The position numbers and the translations under genes were made by a program. Under the pieces are notes generated by a model. The model was not told the DNA's origin. It was given only the letters and a program-made list of their open reading frames with translations, and ran no database searches. DNA of 64,000 nucleotides. Origin: Hoplostethus atlanticus. Taxonomy: Eukaryota; Chordata; Actinopteri; Trachichthyiformes; Trachichthyidae. Numbering within the stretch: the first letter of the stretch is position 1; the number at the start of each line of letters is the position of its first letter. This document shows, piece after piece, positions 36,315 through 47,901 of the stretch. The stretch is from assembly GCA_034670405.1 (NCBI GenBank), contig JAXDDX010000119.1, forward strand, positions 1,121,501 through 1,185,500, in the 5' to 3' direction.

Positions 36315-37789
36315 ATGTGTATCTGCAATTGTTGATGTACTGGACTAAGAAACAGCAGCGTCTCTCCCAGGTCTATTCTATTTTATTGTATCAATTTACA
36401 CAGAAACTGGGGTTTTTGAGAAAAAGAGATTATATTATTATTACAATTATTGCAGTCTTCTACATTTTGACCACAACTACAGTTTCCATGTTTAACATCT
36501 AGTCTGTACGCCAGTACTACTGAGAGAGGGGTGAAGTGAATATAACACTATATAACACTGGCAGATGGCCTGACTTGAAAAAAGAATGTGTTTTTCTCAA
36601 CATATTCTTTTTTCAGCTCCGTCAAGTCAGAATGAAAGAATGACAACGGAAAATAAAATACAACTTTCTATCTGAGAATTGTGCTTTTCACTGGCCGACC
36701 CGTATTCAATATTTGGTTTGATTTAATCTTTATCCGATAAAAGAGCAAAACAAATCGGGATGAAACCGCAACACCCGGGAAGGCACAGGGTGTTGCGTTT
36801 CCAAATGAATTCTTATTCATATCTTGGAATAGCAGGGTGCAAATTACATAGTAGTGTTTACCTTTTTTCAATGTATTGAAGCTAAAGCAGAATTCACTGA
36901 GCTATATGCTTCCAATGCGACTGTGATACCAGCTGTAGAAAATCAAAAGGCTGACCTGGCTGTGCAGTGGTTTGTGTACAGTTTTGTAATTAAACCTTTC
37001 TAAGCGCCAAGGAAATATCTGATCCAGCCTTCAAAAAAAACCCAACTTAATCTGTTGTATTTCCCATATCTTACTATCAGAGTAAGAGCTGTGTGTGGTG
37101 AAAAAGTCTTTCTTTTCTTTATCTTTCTCAAAATGTATATTTCTTGCATAAAAGTCATGCATCATCCAGGTCATGTCCTACAGCAGCCATGTATCTTCAA
37201 ATGTGCCTTTTTTTAGCTTTTTGGTTGTTGCATCCATGACATCTGACACCGTTTCCTCCCGTGTAAATCATGGCATTACCCTAGGACCACACTAAGCCAA
37301 ATAAAGTAAAATGCCACACAAAATGAAAAGGCATCCATGGTGAAATCAGACACACAACCTTTTGGAGAGTCAAGTTTTTTTTTCCTTTTTCTGGACAATA
37401 AAGAAATGTGAAGTTTGTTGTTCGTAACACCTCCCTCTGCACCGGAGAGATTATTTGGAATGTGGCGAGTGTTGTGCCGTTTCGTTTTGTCTGAAAAGAT
37501 CCTCATCCACCCCCTTATTCCTCCCATATAATAACATTCCTCTCCTGTGGAGGGAGGCCTATGAGTCACCGACAGCGTGAGTGCAGCGTGAGTGCAAAGG
37601 ATGCACTGGAGAGACAGCGCTGACAGGAATCATAATTTGCTACTTTCCAGAAGAACAACAAGCTGAACGAAGAGAGAGGCCGGGGGGATACGGGGGGGTG
37701 TGGGGGGACACAGTAGGACTCAACCAATATGAGTTTGAGTGTGATACAGATACCAATATTTTGGACTGAAGCTTTCTATAGTCTATTTT

Positions 37790-38000
37790 GTGCAGATGTT
37801 CTAATATGGTCAAATATGACCATTTTCATGCCGAAATATTTCACAGAATTGGCAGGGTGGAAAATCCCTGAAACAGCATTTATACCATCATGTGTCACTA
37901 AAACTCCACTGAAACCCAAAATAATGAAATTCTTTTAGGTGGGTTAGATTTCACTGAAGGTGTTACTGACTGACACCAATATATTAGTCTCACTATATAA
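37790..38000 (+). repeat. Unclassified dispersed repeat family, copy 4
   Basis: GGCAGGGTGGAAAATCCCTG, AAACAGCATTTATACCATC, CACTAAAACTCCACTG and AATTCTTTTAGGTGGGTTAG occur in the order seen in copy 2. Truncated relative to copies 1-3. Confidence 0.7.
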
Positions 38001-38415
38001 TATTCTGCCGGGCACACATGATCCGGTGTAAACAAAGTCCTGTCGTGTCTCCATTGACACATAATGAGTCTTGTGATGTTGCCACTTCAAAGCTGGAATG
38101 TGATTTCCTCCCTGTAAGAGGTCATTAGTAGCCTCGTCACGACATCCGTGATTTCCCACAATGTGCCCTTGATCAAGCAAATCTTGGGGTCACTATCATG
38201 ACTTTGGAGCCCCAAAGTAAACAGTTTCCTACTTGTTGTTATTTATTTTTATTGTCATTTGTTTTCTGTTGTCCCGTTCAGTTGTATCGGTGTGGATCAT
38301 CTTATTTTGTCATGTTTTTTCCCCTTCTTTCTGTTTTATTACTTCAGTACATATAAGGTATAACACCGTAAACACTACATCTACCTGTATGTAAACTGAG
38401 AAGCTTTCCGCTCAC

Positions 38416-38526
38416 CTCTGGCACTCGCTGGCATGCAGCACCAGGTCCTGGTTGTTCTTGGCGCTGACGGTGAGCTCGTGCTCCGTGGAGTTGAAGATGT
38501 CCAACAGTAGATGACACTGGCGGGTG
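38416..38526 (-). CDS. trappc9: TRAPPC9 internal exon B
   Basis: This 111-nt exon has acceptor CTCTCCACAG and donor AG|GTGAGC. Together with the split codons on both sides it encodes [20 protein letters not shown] followed by [18 protein letters not shown]. The [16 protein letters not shown] and ECQR segments match vertebrate TRAPPC9, while the middle ([10 protein letters not shown]) is the more variable stretch between them. The final AG joins the first A of the next exon to make the Arg of [11 protein letters not shown]. It lies 6.7 kb downstream of exon A and 13.1 kb upstream of exon C. Nothing about it is unusual; both splice sites are ordinary U2-type. Confidence 0.96.
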
Positions 38527-38799
38527 CTGTGGAGAGACAGAGCCGCGACGTTACTCAAACTCGTTGTTCACTCAGAACCACACATATGAGTATACACGGT
38601 AACAGCTCATACTGAAGCACGGCCCTGCTCCCAACTCATGAAATGACATTTCAGACGTCAAGAATAATTATATGCTATAGGCAAGTACATAACAAAGAGC
38701 CTATAATCAATTGTGGCCTATTAGATGGCTTACACAAAACATGCACAAGGTTTTGTGCAAGTGGATGTGTGTCTACACAATAAAAAGACATAGCCATAG

Positions 38800-39030
38800 A
38801 CACACACAACTGCCATTGCTGTACCTCTATCCTTATGAGGACTATAAATGCCTCACCTGAACGCTCACCCTAATTCTAAGCTTAACCCCAAACCCAAAAC
38901 TAACCCTGTGAAGAAGGGAGGACCAGGCCAAAATGACCTCACTTCTAAAAATGAAAGTGACGGTCTGACGGTCTAAAACTCAAGCTGGTTCTCACAACAA
39001 GAGAAGCACAACTCACACGCGCACACACCA
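38800..39030. repeat. Common fish dispersed repeat (GAGGACC type)
   Basis: GCTGTACCTCTATCCTTATG, then a run of CTAAGCTTAACCCCAAACCC / AACTAACCCT, then GAGGACCAGGCCAAAATGAC and GGTTCTCACAA, ending in CACACGCGCACACAC. This is the plan of a dispersed repeat abundant in teleost genomes, with AACCCTAA-rich middle and GAGGACC.GCCAAAATG hallmark. Confidence 0.7.
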
Positions 39031-39959
39031 AATGCACGAGATCAAGAGAAGACACGGTGTGAAGCACTCATCAGTCCTTGTCATAACATCAAAAGGTGGC
39101 GGTGCTTTCATCAGGCCCACAGGCCTGGCCGCAGCAGGCCATCTCCACATCATCCTGGGACTGCTTTTCTCATGCAGATCCTAAGAGGGCCAATTTGTGA
39201 TTTAGATCAAGCTAGGAGAAATGCTGCTGCATTTTCAAAAGGTTAATTTTACCCGCAAGTAGCTGTTTTTCCTCCCAGTGATGATAGATGAAAGGAATGG
39301 ACACCTCGAAACAGAAACGGCAAAAAAAAAAAAAAAAACAGTAAGCAGACCGTCCAGTGCAGCCAGTGTGATGTTACATGAACACCATTTCCCGTGGGTG
39401 TAGAAGGTTTATCTGAACGCTATATAGCTAGCAAACTCTAAACGTGAACCTAAAACCAGCACTGAAAGATCAAATTTGTCAATTACAGGTAATATACATA
39501 CACACTTGCTCCGCTCTTTGCAATTTCTTGATTAAATACAGGTCATTTCCAGTTTCAAAATTCATTTCTTGAATTACATCTTCGGCGTAGCTGTGGTCAG
39601 TCTGTGCAACAGTTTGAGAGTACTTTTTTTTTTTATTAAACCCAATAAATCAAAACATGACAAAGGCATTAGCAAAGTGATAGTGGCTCAACAGGCGGCA
39701 ACATACTCCACTGGCACACTTAATGTCTGTCTATTAATTTTCTATCGACATTAGTTCAAACTGAAACCCATGATACATTTTTATAGCTGCAGAGCCTTTT
39801 GGTTCTTGGCTTTCAATCCCACCGCCGCCCTCAACCAACTCCCTCAAAGTGAATAAAGCATGTAGATAGAGAGTGCTGCAACATAATGGCAAGCTGTGCA
39901 GTAATCACGTAGCAGGAACAGATGTAAAAGATCAACCTATCCTCCGTGATGGCATTAGG

Positions 39960-40300
39960 TAAATTAAATGCAGCGCGTCAGTCCACCTTTGCTCCGGGTC
40001 ACGCGGTTTTCAAAGAGGAGACGGCGTTAGCTCTCTCCCATCAAGCTCGCTCCTTCCCTCTTAAATCTCGGGGTTAATGGAGGCTTAAGTTGATCTCGCC
40101 CAAGTCCCTAATAAACTGCCGTGGCAATTAAAGGAGCATATTTTTAAAGGCTTACCCATGTTTCTTTAATTGTCTCTTTGTCTTGGTTGGGAGACATGAT
40201 TAACGGGCTGAGTGGGGCGAGGTACTGATTTATAGGCCGGGGCCGTTTAGCTGAGGTGATTAATCAGGCCACCCAACGGCAAGAGCGGTGGTAGGGAACA
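39960..40300. promoter_or_regulatory. Candidate conserved non-coding block
   Basis: Unique sequence with several TAAT/ATTA cores (GGCAATTAAAGG, TTTAATTGTC, ATGATTAACGG, GTGATTAATCAGG) interspersed with GC-rich segments, in intron A-B. No repeat or frame explains it. Texture-based call only. Confidence 0.3.
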
Positions 40301-42559
40301 CAGGCCCATTGCTCACGCGCTAAACACCTATGATAAACTGAAAGGAGAGGAGCCGGGGATATAGGCGGAGACATCGTGCGTTCACGCCTTTTCGATACAA
40401 TGGAGGGTTAAAAGACGCCGGTGCTAGCATGAGCCGACAGTGGTGGACAACTTCATTTGGGGGGACTGCTGCCTGTAGACTCACGCGCCGAAGATGATGC
40501 TTTTGTATCAGAGGGAACGGTATCATAACACGGAGTCATTTTGATAAGCATTCAGCTGAGCTACTGCACGGGGCACCGACATCTAAGCTAAATAAATTAT
40601 TCAAAACCGCCAACAGGGTTTCAAACTATTTGTCTCCATTACGGTCTGTGAATTTTAAACTTCCCGTCAAAGAGCGGGGTGAGGCAAAGTCATACTCGGT
40701 GTTTCAAAGTGAAACCTAAAACTGACACGCTAATTTGCCCATGGTGTTCATTCATCATCATCATTCAATCATTCATCAATGGAATATCAGTATATCTGTG
40801 TTGTGTACATTTGATGAACCTGCAAAATTAGTTTGTGTGATGCTTGTGTATGAACATGTGTGGCCCAGGAAGAGTGTGTGTGTGTGTGTGTAGGTGGTGG
40901 GGATTACTTCCATGTTCCCGCCACTGTGTGCACCTATGTGTGCGATAGGAGGAGGATTATCTCCCTTCGTGAATAAGCGAAAATTAATTGTAAAGGAGAC
41001 ATTCATAAGCTAGGACGGCTGTTACAAGGAGACCTTTTCTATGTACCATTAGAGGTAAAGCTGGCAGTGTGTAGGAAAAACAAGGCAGCGAGATAAGAAA
41101 TGCCACCTCCTACTTCTGAGGAGAACACCGGCGAATGAGCTTTTACCATTATTGATTGGAGGAGGACACCATGGTGCGGTAGAATAACTCTCCAAGCGTG
41201 GTACCGCACATTTTTGTGCCAAGACCTCCAAAATAAGGGCGAAAAACCCATTAAGAGACATCAGCACGATACAGATGACCACAAAAGCTGTGAAGTCTGG
41301 TTATTGGTTTCTTCTGACCGAAATAACAACCAAATCAAGGCACGATACTGTGTAATGTTGACACCAATTGGGCTTTAATGGGGACTGGGGGACGCTGTTA
41401 TTGTGGTGGTGGTAAAAGCGGCACGCACCATGGAGAAGGCAAGAAGGCAAAGAAGATCAATGGAACGAGCCAGTCAATCCGGCAGATCTACGATCAATAA
41501 GTGCTGATTTTGCAGCCCCACTCTGGCACAAAAACCTGGCACATTCTCCACACACGAAATTCAACGGCCTTAATTAGCCTGCCTGGATTTAGAGTACTGC
41601 CAATGATGATGCTATTTTTAGACGCGCGAGCCAGAAGGGGACAGTTCACTGCTTTTATGTCTGCATTTAAAAGATGCAGCTACTGGTAGTATAGTAACAA
41701 GTGAAAACTAGCTTAGTGCTCGTACATCCTTGCTAGCCAACAAAGAAACCCAACCATCAGTACGCAAAACTTAAATCAAACCTTCTAATTTAAAATGACA
41801 TGACCTTCTAGCAGAAACCAGGGAACTTCGAATGAATCGTCCACCAGCTAGCCAAGTGCTTCCAAAAACAATATGAATTGCGGAGAAATCGCAATCTTCC
41901 GATGCAACTGCACTGAACTACCGCAAGCATCAAACATGTGCTGTTCAACAAGCACTTAATCTAGTCTCTTGGCCACATGTAGATGCATGCCCCTCCGGCA
42001 AGCATGACAACTATAAAAAGGCTATATGCATTTCTGCAGCAGGGGGAGGCTTCTCTACTATAGGAGTTGTACATAGTTAGAATAATTCACATTGCATTGC
42101 CTCAAAACACAAAAGCAGCAAATCAGTACAAACGCGCTGGCAGACCAGTTCATTTCTCCCAACAGAGAAATGCAATTTTCCAGGCTAACACCACGCTGAG
42201 TGAATGTGATTCTATAATGTACGGATGACTGAGTATTTCACGCATATCATGGCCCTCTGTCAGTTTCTCTAAGAGATCTGTCACTTTATATAGGGTCTAA
42301 CCCCCGGAGTGGGTGCTCTGAGGGTCAAAAGAAGCTGACTGCCGGTCCCTGGAATCCCATCACATAAAAATGTCAAAGGGGACACAGATAATAGGGGGAA
42401 ATATAGCTTCCTCACAAAGGCAATTCAGCTGGGATTTACCTTATACTGTGTGAAACGGTATTGAACTGTCACCTCATATGCAGTAGGTACGTTTCCATGT
42501 ATTTGAACAAGAGAGCCTGAATGGCAACTTCAGATGCTGAATCCCAAGTGCAAAGTAAA

Positions 42560-42925
42560 ATAAGTGTGTGAGTGAGTGCGTGTGAGAGCGAGGGAGAGGG
42601 AGAGTATGAGAGAGAGGTAGACTTAAAGAGAGAGCAAGGTAGAGAGACAGGGCGAGACAGAGAGAGGGAAAGAAAGCGGTAGAGAGGGAAACGAAGAGGG
42701 AGGTAGAGAGAGTGAAAGAGAGGCAGAGGTTAAGCGAGAGAAAGAGTGAAGGGACATAAAGGGAGAGAGGGGAAAGAGGGAGGGAGAGAGAAATAGATAA
42801 AGGGAGAGAGAGGGAGAGAGAGAGTGACAGAGTGAGAAAGAAAGAGAGAGAGTGGCAGGCGTAGGAGAAAGAGCGAGAGAAAGGGAAAGACAGGTAGAGA
42901 TAAATAAAGAGGTATAGAGAGTTAG
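42560..42925 (+). repeat. Imperfect purine (GA-rich) tract, about 370 bp
   Basis: The plus strand is almost all G and A (GAGAG, GAAAG, GGGAG mixtures with scattered T/C), without one simple unit. On the TRAPPC9 sense strand it is a long CU-rich stretch within intron A-B. The long Ser/Leu/Pro frames on the minus strand are products of this composition. Confidence 0.9.
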
Positions 42926-43959
42926 CATCACAGTGAGACATCTACATTTCCTGTCTATTTCTGTGAGCGGCTGGTTTCTTTTGATTAATCTCTATTACGC
43001 ACAGCAGGGATGCACGTCTGAGGAGCTCAGAGTAATGAACGAAGTGAGCAACACAACCCAGCCACATCATACACTGCTGAGAGAGAGAGAGAGACACCAA
43101 CAAGGGTCAAGTACAAATCTAGTTTAGTGCTAATTCCAAGCTCGCCATGTGTTTTGTCTGTGAAGCTGACCAATATAACAGCTTCAAGTATCAAACCCAA
43201 GTGTGTCAATTGTACACTGACAATTTCCAATAAATTCCCTCTAGGCAACAAACACATCAACACATGATCTCTCTCTCTCTCTCACACACAGACACACACA
43301 CAAAGACACAGCTCCCCTTGAACGTCTCTTCAGTTATTTCAAGGCTACCCACAGAACAGCAATGTGCCGTATTGTAATAAGTTTGAAGTTCCTGGAGAAT
43401 GTGACCCTGGCCTCTCTACCGCCAACAAGGCTGAAAAGTGCAGGTAAGCTAGCCAATGTAGTCAACGTAGTGAAACTGAGCTAATACCAGTACCGTCAGA
43501 GCATACGTGGTTTATTAAAGGTGCTATGTGCAGCATTTTAACGTCAGTAAATCAGATCTGCAGCCTCTACCAGAACCTACATGGCATTTGACATGTGTGC
43601 CACGGGAATTCTGCTGTATTGTTTTATGGCACAAAGGGAGATTGCTTTATGGCACCAAAGAGGAAGAGGGATATGTCCTTCCAGCGCAAACAGAGCTCAA
43701 GCTTTCAGAGTTCCTGACAATGGCAGATGGTGGAAGGAGGAAAGGCTGAATCTCTCTCCAACATGTTTGTCCTCTTCAGCAAAGCCAAAGAGAAAAACCG
43801 CAGCTCCAGGAAAGGAGAGGGGGGGGGGGGGAGAGACAAGCAGCAACATCTTTTTCACAACAGGAATCAGCAGGGTTTACAGGAAAGATTTTGAGAAACA
43901 CTAGCAACAACATCACCGGCATGAGACAGAGGCAGACGATCGTCTCGGCCACCGCTCAC

Positions 43960-44315
43960 AGTGTGGTGTGGCAGTACCGCCGCTCGGGGCAGGAAGGCAC
44001 TCCAGAGGGTCGTGGAAGCGGCGCAGGAGATCATTGGTGTTGAGCTACCGGCCATCAGTGACCTCTACCCCCACACACACCCCCACTCATCCTACTGGAC
44101 ACCCCAGTCACTTACTACTACTCTGGTGGTATTGGTACTATAGTCTAGTACTGCTGGTACTTTCCTGTAGCACTGTAAGACTTTAAACACTGGATTTGAC
44201 ATTATGTACATATTCTGTATCTATTCTTTATATCTCCTTTTTTTTATCAGGAGTAAGACCTCCAATGTGCTTGTACATGTCGCAAATGTAAAATAAAACT
44301 CTTGAACTTGAACTC
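43960..44315 (+). mobile_element. LINE 3' end (family unresolved)
   Basis: The plus strand reads RKALQRVVEAAQEIIGVELP then AISDLY at about 43990-44065. This is the typical last conserved block of ORF2 in several fish non-LTR retrotransposons (RKALQRVV.TA..I.G..LP.I.DLY). A 3' UTR follows and the element ends near 44315 with AATAAAACTCTTGAACTTGA, a short TTGAAC-type tail that marks the true 3' end. It is 5'-truncated, as expected of target-primed insertion. Confidence 0.75.
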
Positions 44316-45198
44316 ATTTGTTAATGGTAATTATACTTAAGTATCACATTTTGACAAGGTCAAGAGGTTTAAAAATACTACACAAAAAAACCGTTCGCGA
44401 TCGAGAAGTTTTCTGCACAAGCTGTAGAATGTCATGCTGATCTTCAGAAGCATTGTTAAGCAGGGTGACTTTTCAAGACCTTGTTAAATGCTAGTTAGAA
44501 AAGCACATAAGAGTAACAGGGCTGATTTCTCACTAGAAAAACAGCACCCAAAGAAACCACAGTAAAACCGAAGTCAACACTTAAAGGCTGTATTTAACAG
44601 CATTCAAGGACTCACGATGAAGGGGAGGAAGGACTGCGGGTGTGCGGTGAATTGAGGTGAGGTTAAGAGTGGAAAGAGGAGGAGGATTGCGGTGATGGGA
44701 TGATGGTGGCGATACAGCAGCCCGAGCGACAGATCTATCAGCGACAAGCCAAGATGGATGGCTTAAACTGCAGATATTATTACAGCTAATGATTCACCTC
44801 AAGTGGCCATTACTGGGCTACGATCTGTCTCCTCCGCTTGGGGTTTTTCCACCAGAGTTGGGGAGCTGACAAGTGGCGTGAAGCGAGACACATGGAGTGT
44901 GTGTGTGCGTGCGAGAATGTGAGATTATGAGAAAAGTATAACATCCATTCACCTCTCTACCCTGTCAGTGCAAATACCATCTCTAATTCTGGTTTTGATA
45001 GCGATAATGTCAGAGGGATATGGTGAGGTCTGCTCACCAAAGAAGAAGAAGAATACATTAAGACGGCAGTTGCTACTGTATGTGAGGTTTTACAACCTGG
45101 GGAGGGATTTAACAAGCTGCACGGAACCGACATCCCTACGGCTTGCGTTGCCGGGTCTCGTCAAACTGCAGAAAACGCAGCCTCATTCGGTGCGTTAC

Positions 45199-45341
45199 CT
45201 GGTTGCGGGGAGGGTGCTGACCCGGGTGAAGAACACAGAGGGCTCCACGTCAACATGGACTCCCAGGGACAGCTCCCTGTAGTAGCCCTCCACCTTTCCC
45301 GCTCCGCCGGAGTACTTGAAGTTCAGCACGGCTTCCAAAGT
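45199..45341 (-). CDS. trappc9: TRAPPC9 internal exon A (most upstream in window)
   Basis: This 143-nt exon follows a pyrimidine-rich acceptor (CCTTTCGCAG) and ends before a GT donor (AG|GTAACG). It starts in phase 0 and encodes 47 codons plus two bases: [13 protein letters not shown] at the start, then [20 protein letters not shown] (45265 to 45206 region), and VSTLPAT at the end. The [20 protein letters not shown] block is nearly identical to the vertebrate TRAPPC9 segment I remember. This lies in the beta-rich C-terminal half of the protein (Trs120-type, Ig-like folds), which contributes to TRAPPII assembly. The last two bases (AG) combine with the C that opens the next exon to give Ser, restoring ATSTRQC. 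No frameshift or stop is seen. Confidence 0.96.
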
Positions 45342-47861
45342 CTGCGAAAGGAACAAGGGGGGAGGGATATCAATTCAGATCAACCAGATTTCACGATACA
45401 CTACGTTTACTATTGATTCAATAAACAAACCGAAAAGGGAAAAAAAATCCACAACAAAGGAATCTACGTATGGAAGAGTGAGCGAGTGACAGCCAGCACG
45501 CTGTCTTCTGCCATCTCATCAGCAAAACTGGGCTGTTTTTTTGAGATCGATGTGCAGTCATTAGGGTAAAATAATGAACGCACCACAGCACAGCTATTGT
45601 GCTGCATAATGAATGAAATGAAGTGTAATGGCGAGAAAAGGGGTGAGACGGTCGGCGGCTCCAAACAGATGATCCAGTATTGCCATGGCTTCTCCATAAC
45701 AATATGAGGAGGAGAGGGCGATGGGGGGGGGGGTGGGGTAGCTGGCCATGTTTCACAATACAGAGTGCCACACAGTCAGTTACTTGGTGGAGGAGGGGCG
45801 CGGGACAAGCAGCCAAGTGGGCGAAGGATGGCAACGGGGATATTAAAAGTGACAGTTAATGGGGAGGGAGCAGGAGCTGACTCAGGCAACGGGCTGGAGC
45901 GGGGCGAAAGGGAGCGTCCGAGGTGCTGCTTCTCCTCCCATACAACGTATATCATCTCCCCGCATATTGCTGATGGAGGCACTTGCTGCGCCTTTCCGGG
46001 ACAAATTTCGCCAATTCCTTGATTATTTTCACTCTCCGGCCCCCTTTCTGGGGGAGGAGAGCCAAAGTGGAATGATTCAGAGCCTGCTGGCTAGATGTCT
46101 GGCCTATTACAACCTAATGACAGTACCATAGCCCAGTGAGGAGGAGAGAGGAGATGATTATCGCTATTGCAGACCTGGCAGCTTCATTTAAAACGTTCAC
46201 TTATATCAAACTGGATATATTTCACAGTTTTGGTACAAATTATTGATGTACATATCTTCCATTATGTTTTTCTTTGTCAGTATGTTCTACTGCTACTACA
46301 GTATTTCTGCACACCCTCATAATGCTGTAGTTCATTTTTTCCTACTTTCATTCACATTCTGGTATTGAAATTGTCGGTGGTGTTAGGTTTACGAATGCCA
46401 TTTTCACTGTTGCTCTTATTTGCTTTGCCTGGAAGGGAAGCAGTGGAACAGGAGGAAGAGCAGTAGCCCTAACAAGGCAGCAGGAGACGGACTCACATTG
46501 CTCTGGTGACCAAATGAAAGGTACGCCAGGTCTGAATCTGATTTGAATTGACTGACTGGACGGCTCAGATTCCTTGTGCAGAGAGGCACTGTGGTTGCAG
46601 GCGATGTCCGCACTGTTTCCTCTGCAGTAGGATTTGATTGTTGATTCTTTGATTGTTTTATTTGGTGTTTTTTTTTCCCCCTCCTGATAGTTTAATATGG
46701 TGGACATTTCTCACATACCCCACAGGACTTGCTGTAGGATATGCTGTGCCCTAGTAAGACTATTATGTACAATTATTTGCTGCTGTGGTGCAAAATATTT
46801 GCTAATATCATGACATACAATCATAAATAAACCCATATACGTTGAATCTACAGGTAACCAACACAAAGGCGACAACTGAGATATATGTGGGAGGAGGAGG
46901 CAGAACCTTAGTATTGATACAAATCAAAATGTTTAGAGCTTTGAGAAATGATCGTATTAACACATGTATGCTGCTAATACACAGTGGGAATTGTTTTGGT
47001 CTTTAAACAACTAATACCAGATACTGACTAAATGAATATGGTCCTCTATGCGTTATTGTCACTACTGCTTTTACTTTGAAACAGGACTTCCATTGAAAAA
47101 TATTTTTAATCATTAATTAAATTATTTTTTAAATGATGTAATATTGTTTGAGAAATATCATTTCACTAATATTTTAACTTAATATCATTTGACTAAAATA
47201 ATATATGTAGTTTTTGATAAATGATGAAATAAATTAGTTCTTGGTAGTGGACTCTGACTCTTGGACTGTATTTTAATAGCACTCACAGTAATGGAATTAT
47301 AACCTATATACCCAAATTAACTTGTTTGAACACTATTCTGGCATTACTGTGTGTACTTCCCCACTGAGAGTATCTATTGCAACTGGTGGTTCGAGAATGC
47401 ACCACAACCAAACACTTCTGACAATATTTTTCTTGATGGCGAAGACAATAGTCGTGAAATGTTTTTTCAAATATGTAAACTTGTTTGTTTTTTGAACAAT
47501 CCTCGCTGGCACTGCAGTCCCCGTGTTAAATTCAGCTGTGGGGTTTAGCGACGCTGTGTTGTACTAATGGCCCAAAACGAGGTCCTCTTGAGGTATACAG
47601 ATCGTCTCGGAGAAACTGGCAAGCGGCGATGGCGCTCCCTGGTCCCCTTCCAGACTCGGGCCGACCCCAGAGTCCCTCCCTCTGTTCAATCCTCTCACTG
47701 TCCTCGGCTCCCACAGGACTCTATTTCAATCACACTGTGCTAAAAATAGGCCCCGCTGTAATGAGGAGAGCGTGATAGGAATAGGGCAGCGGCAACACAG
47801 AGCCTAAGGATACCCGACAACTCTGCACATACAACGGGCTCGCAGAAGCACTGGATTACGA

Positions 47862-47862
<1 letters not shown>

Positions 47863-47898
<36 letters not shown>
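47863..47898 (+). repeat. (CA)n microsatellite
   Basis: About 18 CA units followed by an A-rich stretch. Confidence 0.97.

Positions 47899-47901
<3 letters not shown>

Larger units (their letters stand above)
25318..38415 (-). other. trappc9: TRAPPC9 intron B-C, 13,098 bp
   Basis: U2-type intron (GTGAGC...CAG). It holds two copies of the unclassified repeat family (25505-25910, 37790-38000), the 33-bp minisatellite (28235-29000) and the Tc1-type inverted-repeat element (36072-36314). 26000-28200 and 29100-36000 are mostly unique sequence with no gene seen. The 26758-26940 minus-strand open frame lacks splice sites and recognised homology. Confidence 0.9.
38527..45198 (-). other. trappc9: TRAPPC9 intron A-B, 6,672 bp
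   Basis: U2-type intron (GTAACG...CACAG). It contains the GAGGACC-type dispersed repeat (38800-39030), a candidate regulatory block (39960-40300), the purine tract (42560-42925) and a LINE 3' end (43960-44315). The remaining stretches (39050-39950, 40300-42500, 42950-43900, 44320-45190) show no gene to me. Confidence 0.9.
18633..45341 (-). other. trappc9: TRAPPC9 gene, partial: four consecutive internal exons
   Basis: TRAPPC9 is a subunit of the TRAPPII tethering complex, which acts at the Golgi and recycling compartments in Rab activation and vesicle tethering. It has also been linked to NF-kB signalling, and human loss of function causes intellectual disability with microcephaly. Seen here: four minus-strand exons at 45199-45341, 38416-38526, 25164-25317 and 18633-18723 whose reading frames join without a break (phases 0/2, 2/2, 2/0, 0/1). 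The joined peptide runs [13 protein letters not shown] to [13 protein letters not shown]. From memory it corresponds to roughly residues 835-1000 of a protein of about 1,150 residues. No start codon, stop codon, UTR or promoter of this gene is in the window. The other TRAPPC9 exons were looked for by eye on the minus strand and not found. Confidence 0.96.

Noticed and set aside
42474-42941. 155-codon Ser/Leu/Pro-rich minus-strand frame
   Set aside because: Composition artefact of the purine tract.
44968-45282. 104-codon plus-strand frame
   Set aside because: Its C-terminal part is the antisense of TRAPPC9 exon A and the rest is intron.
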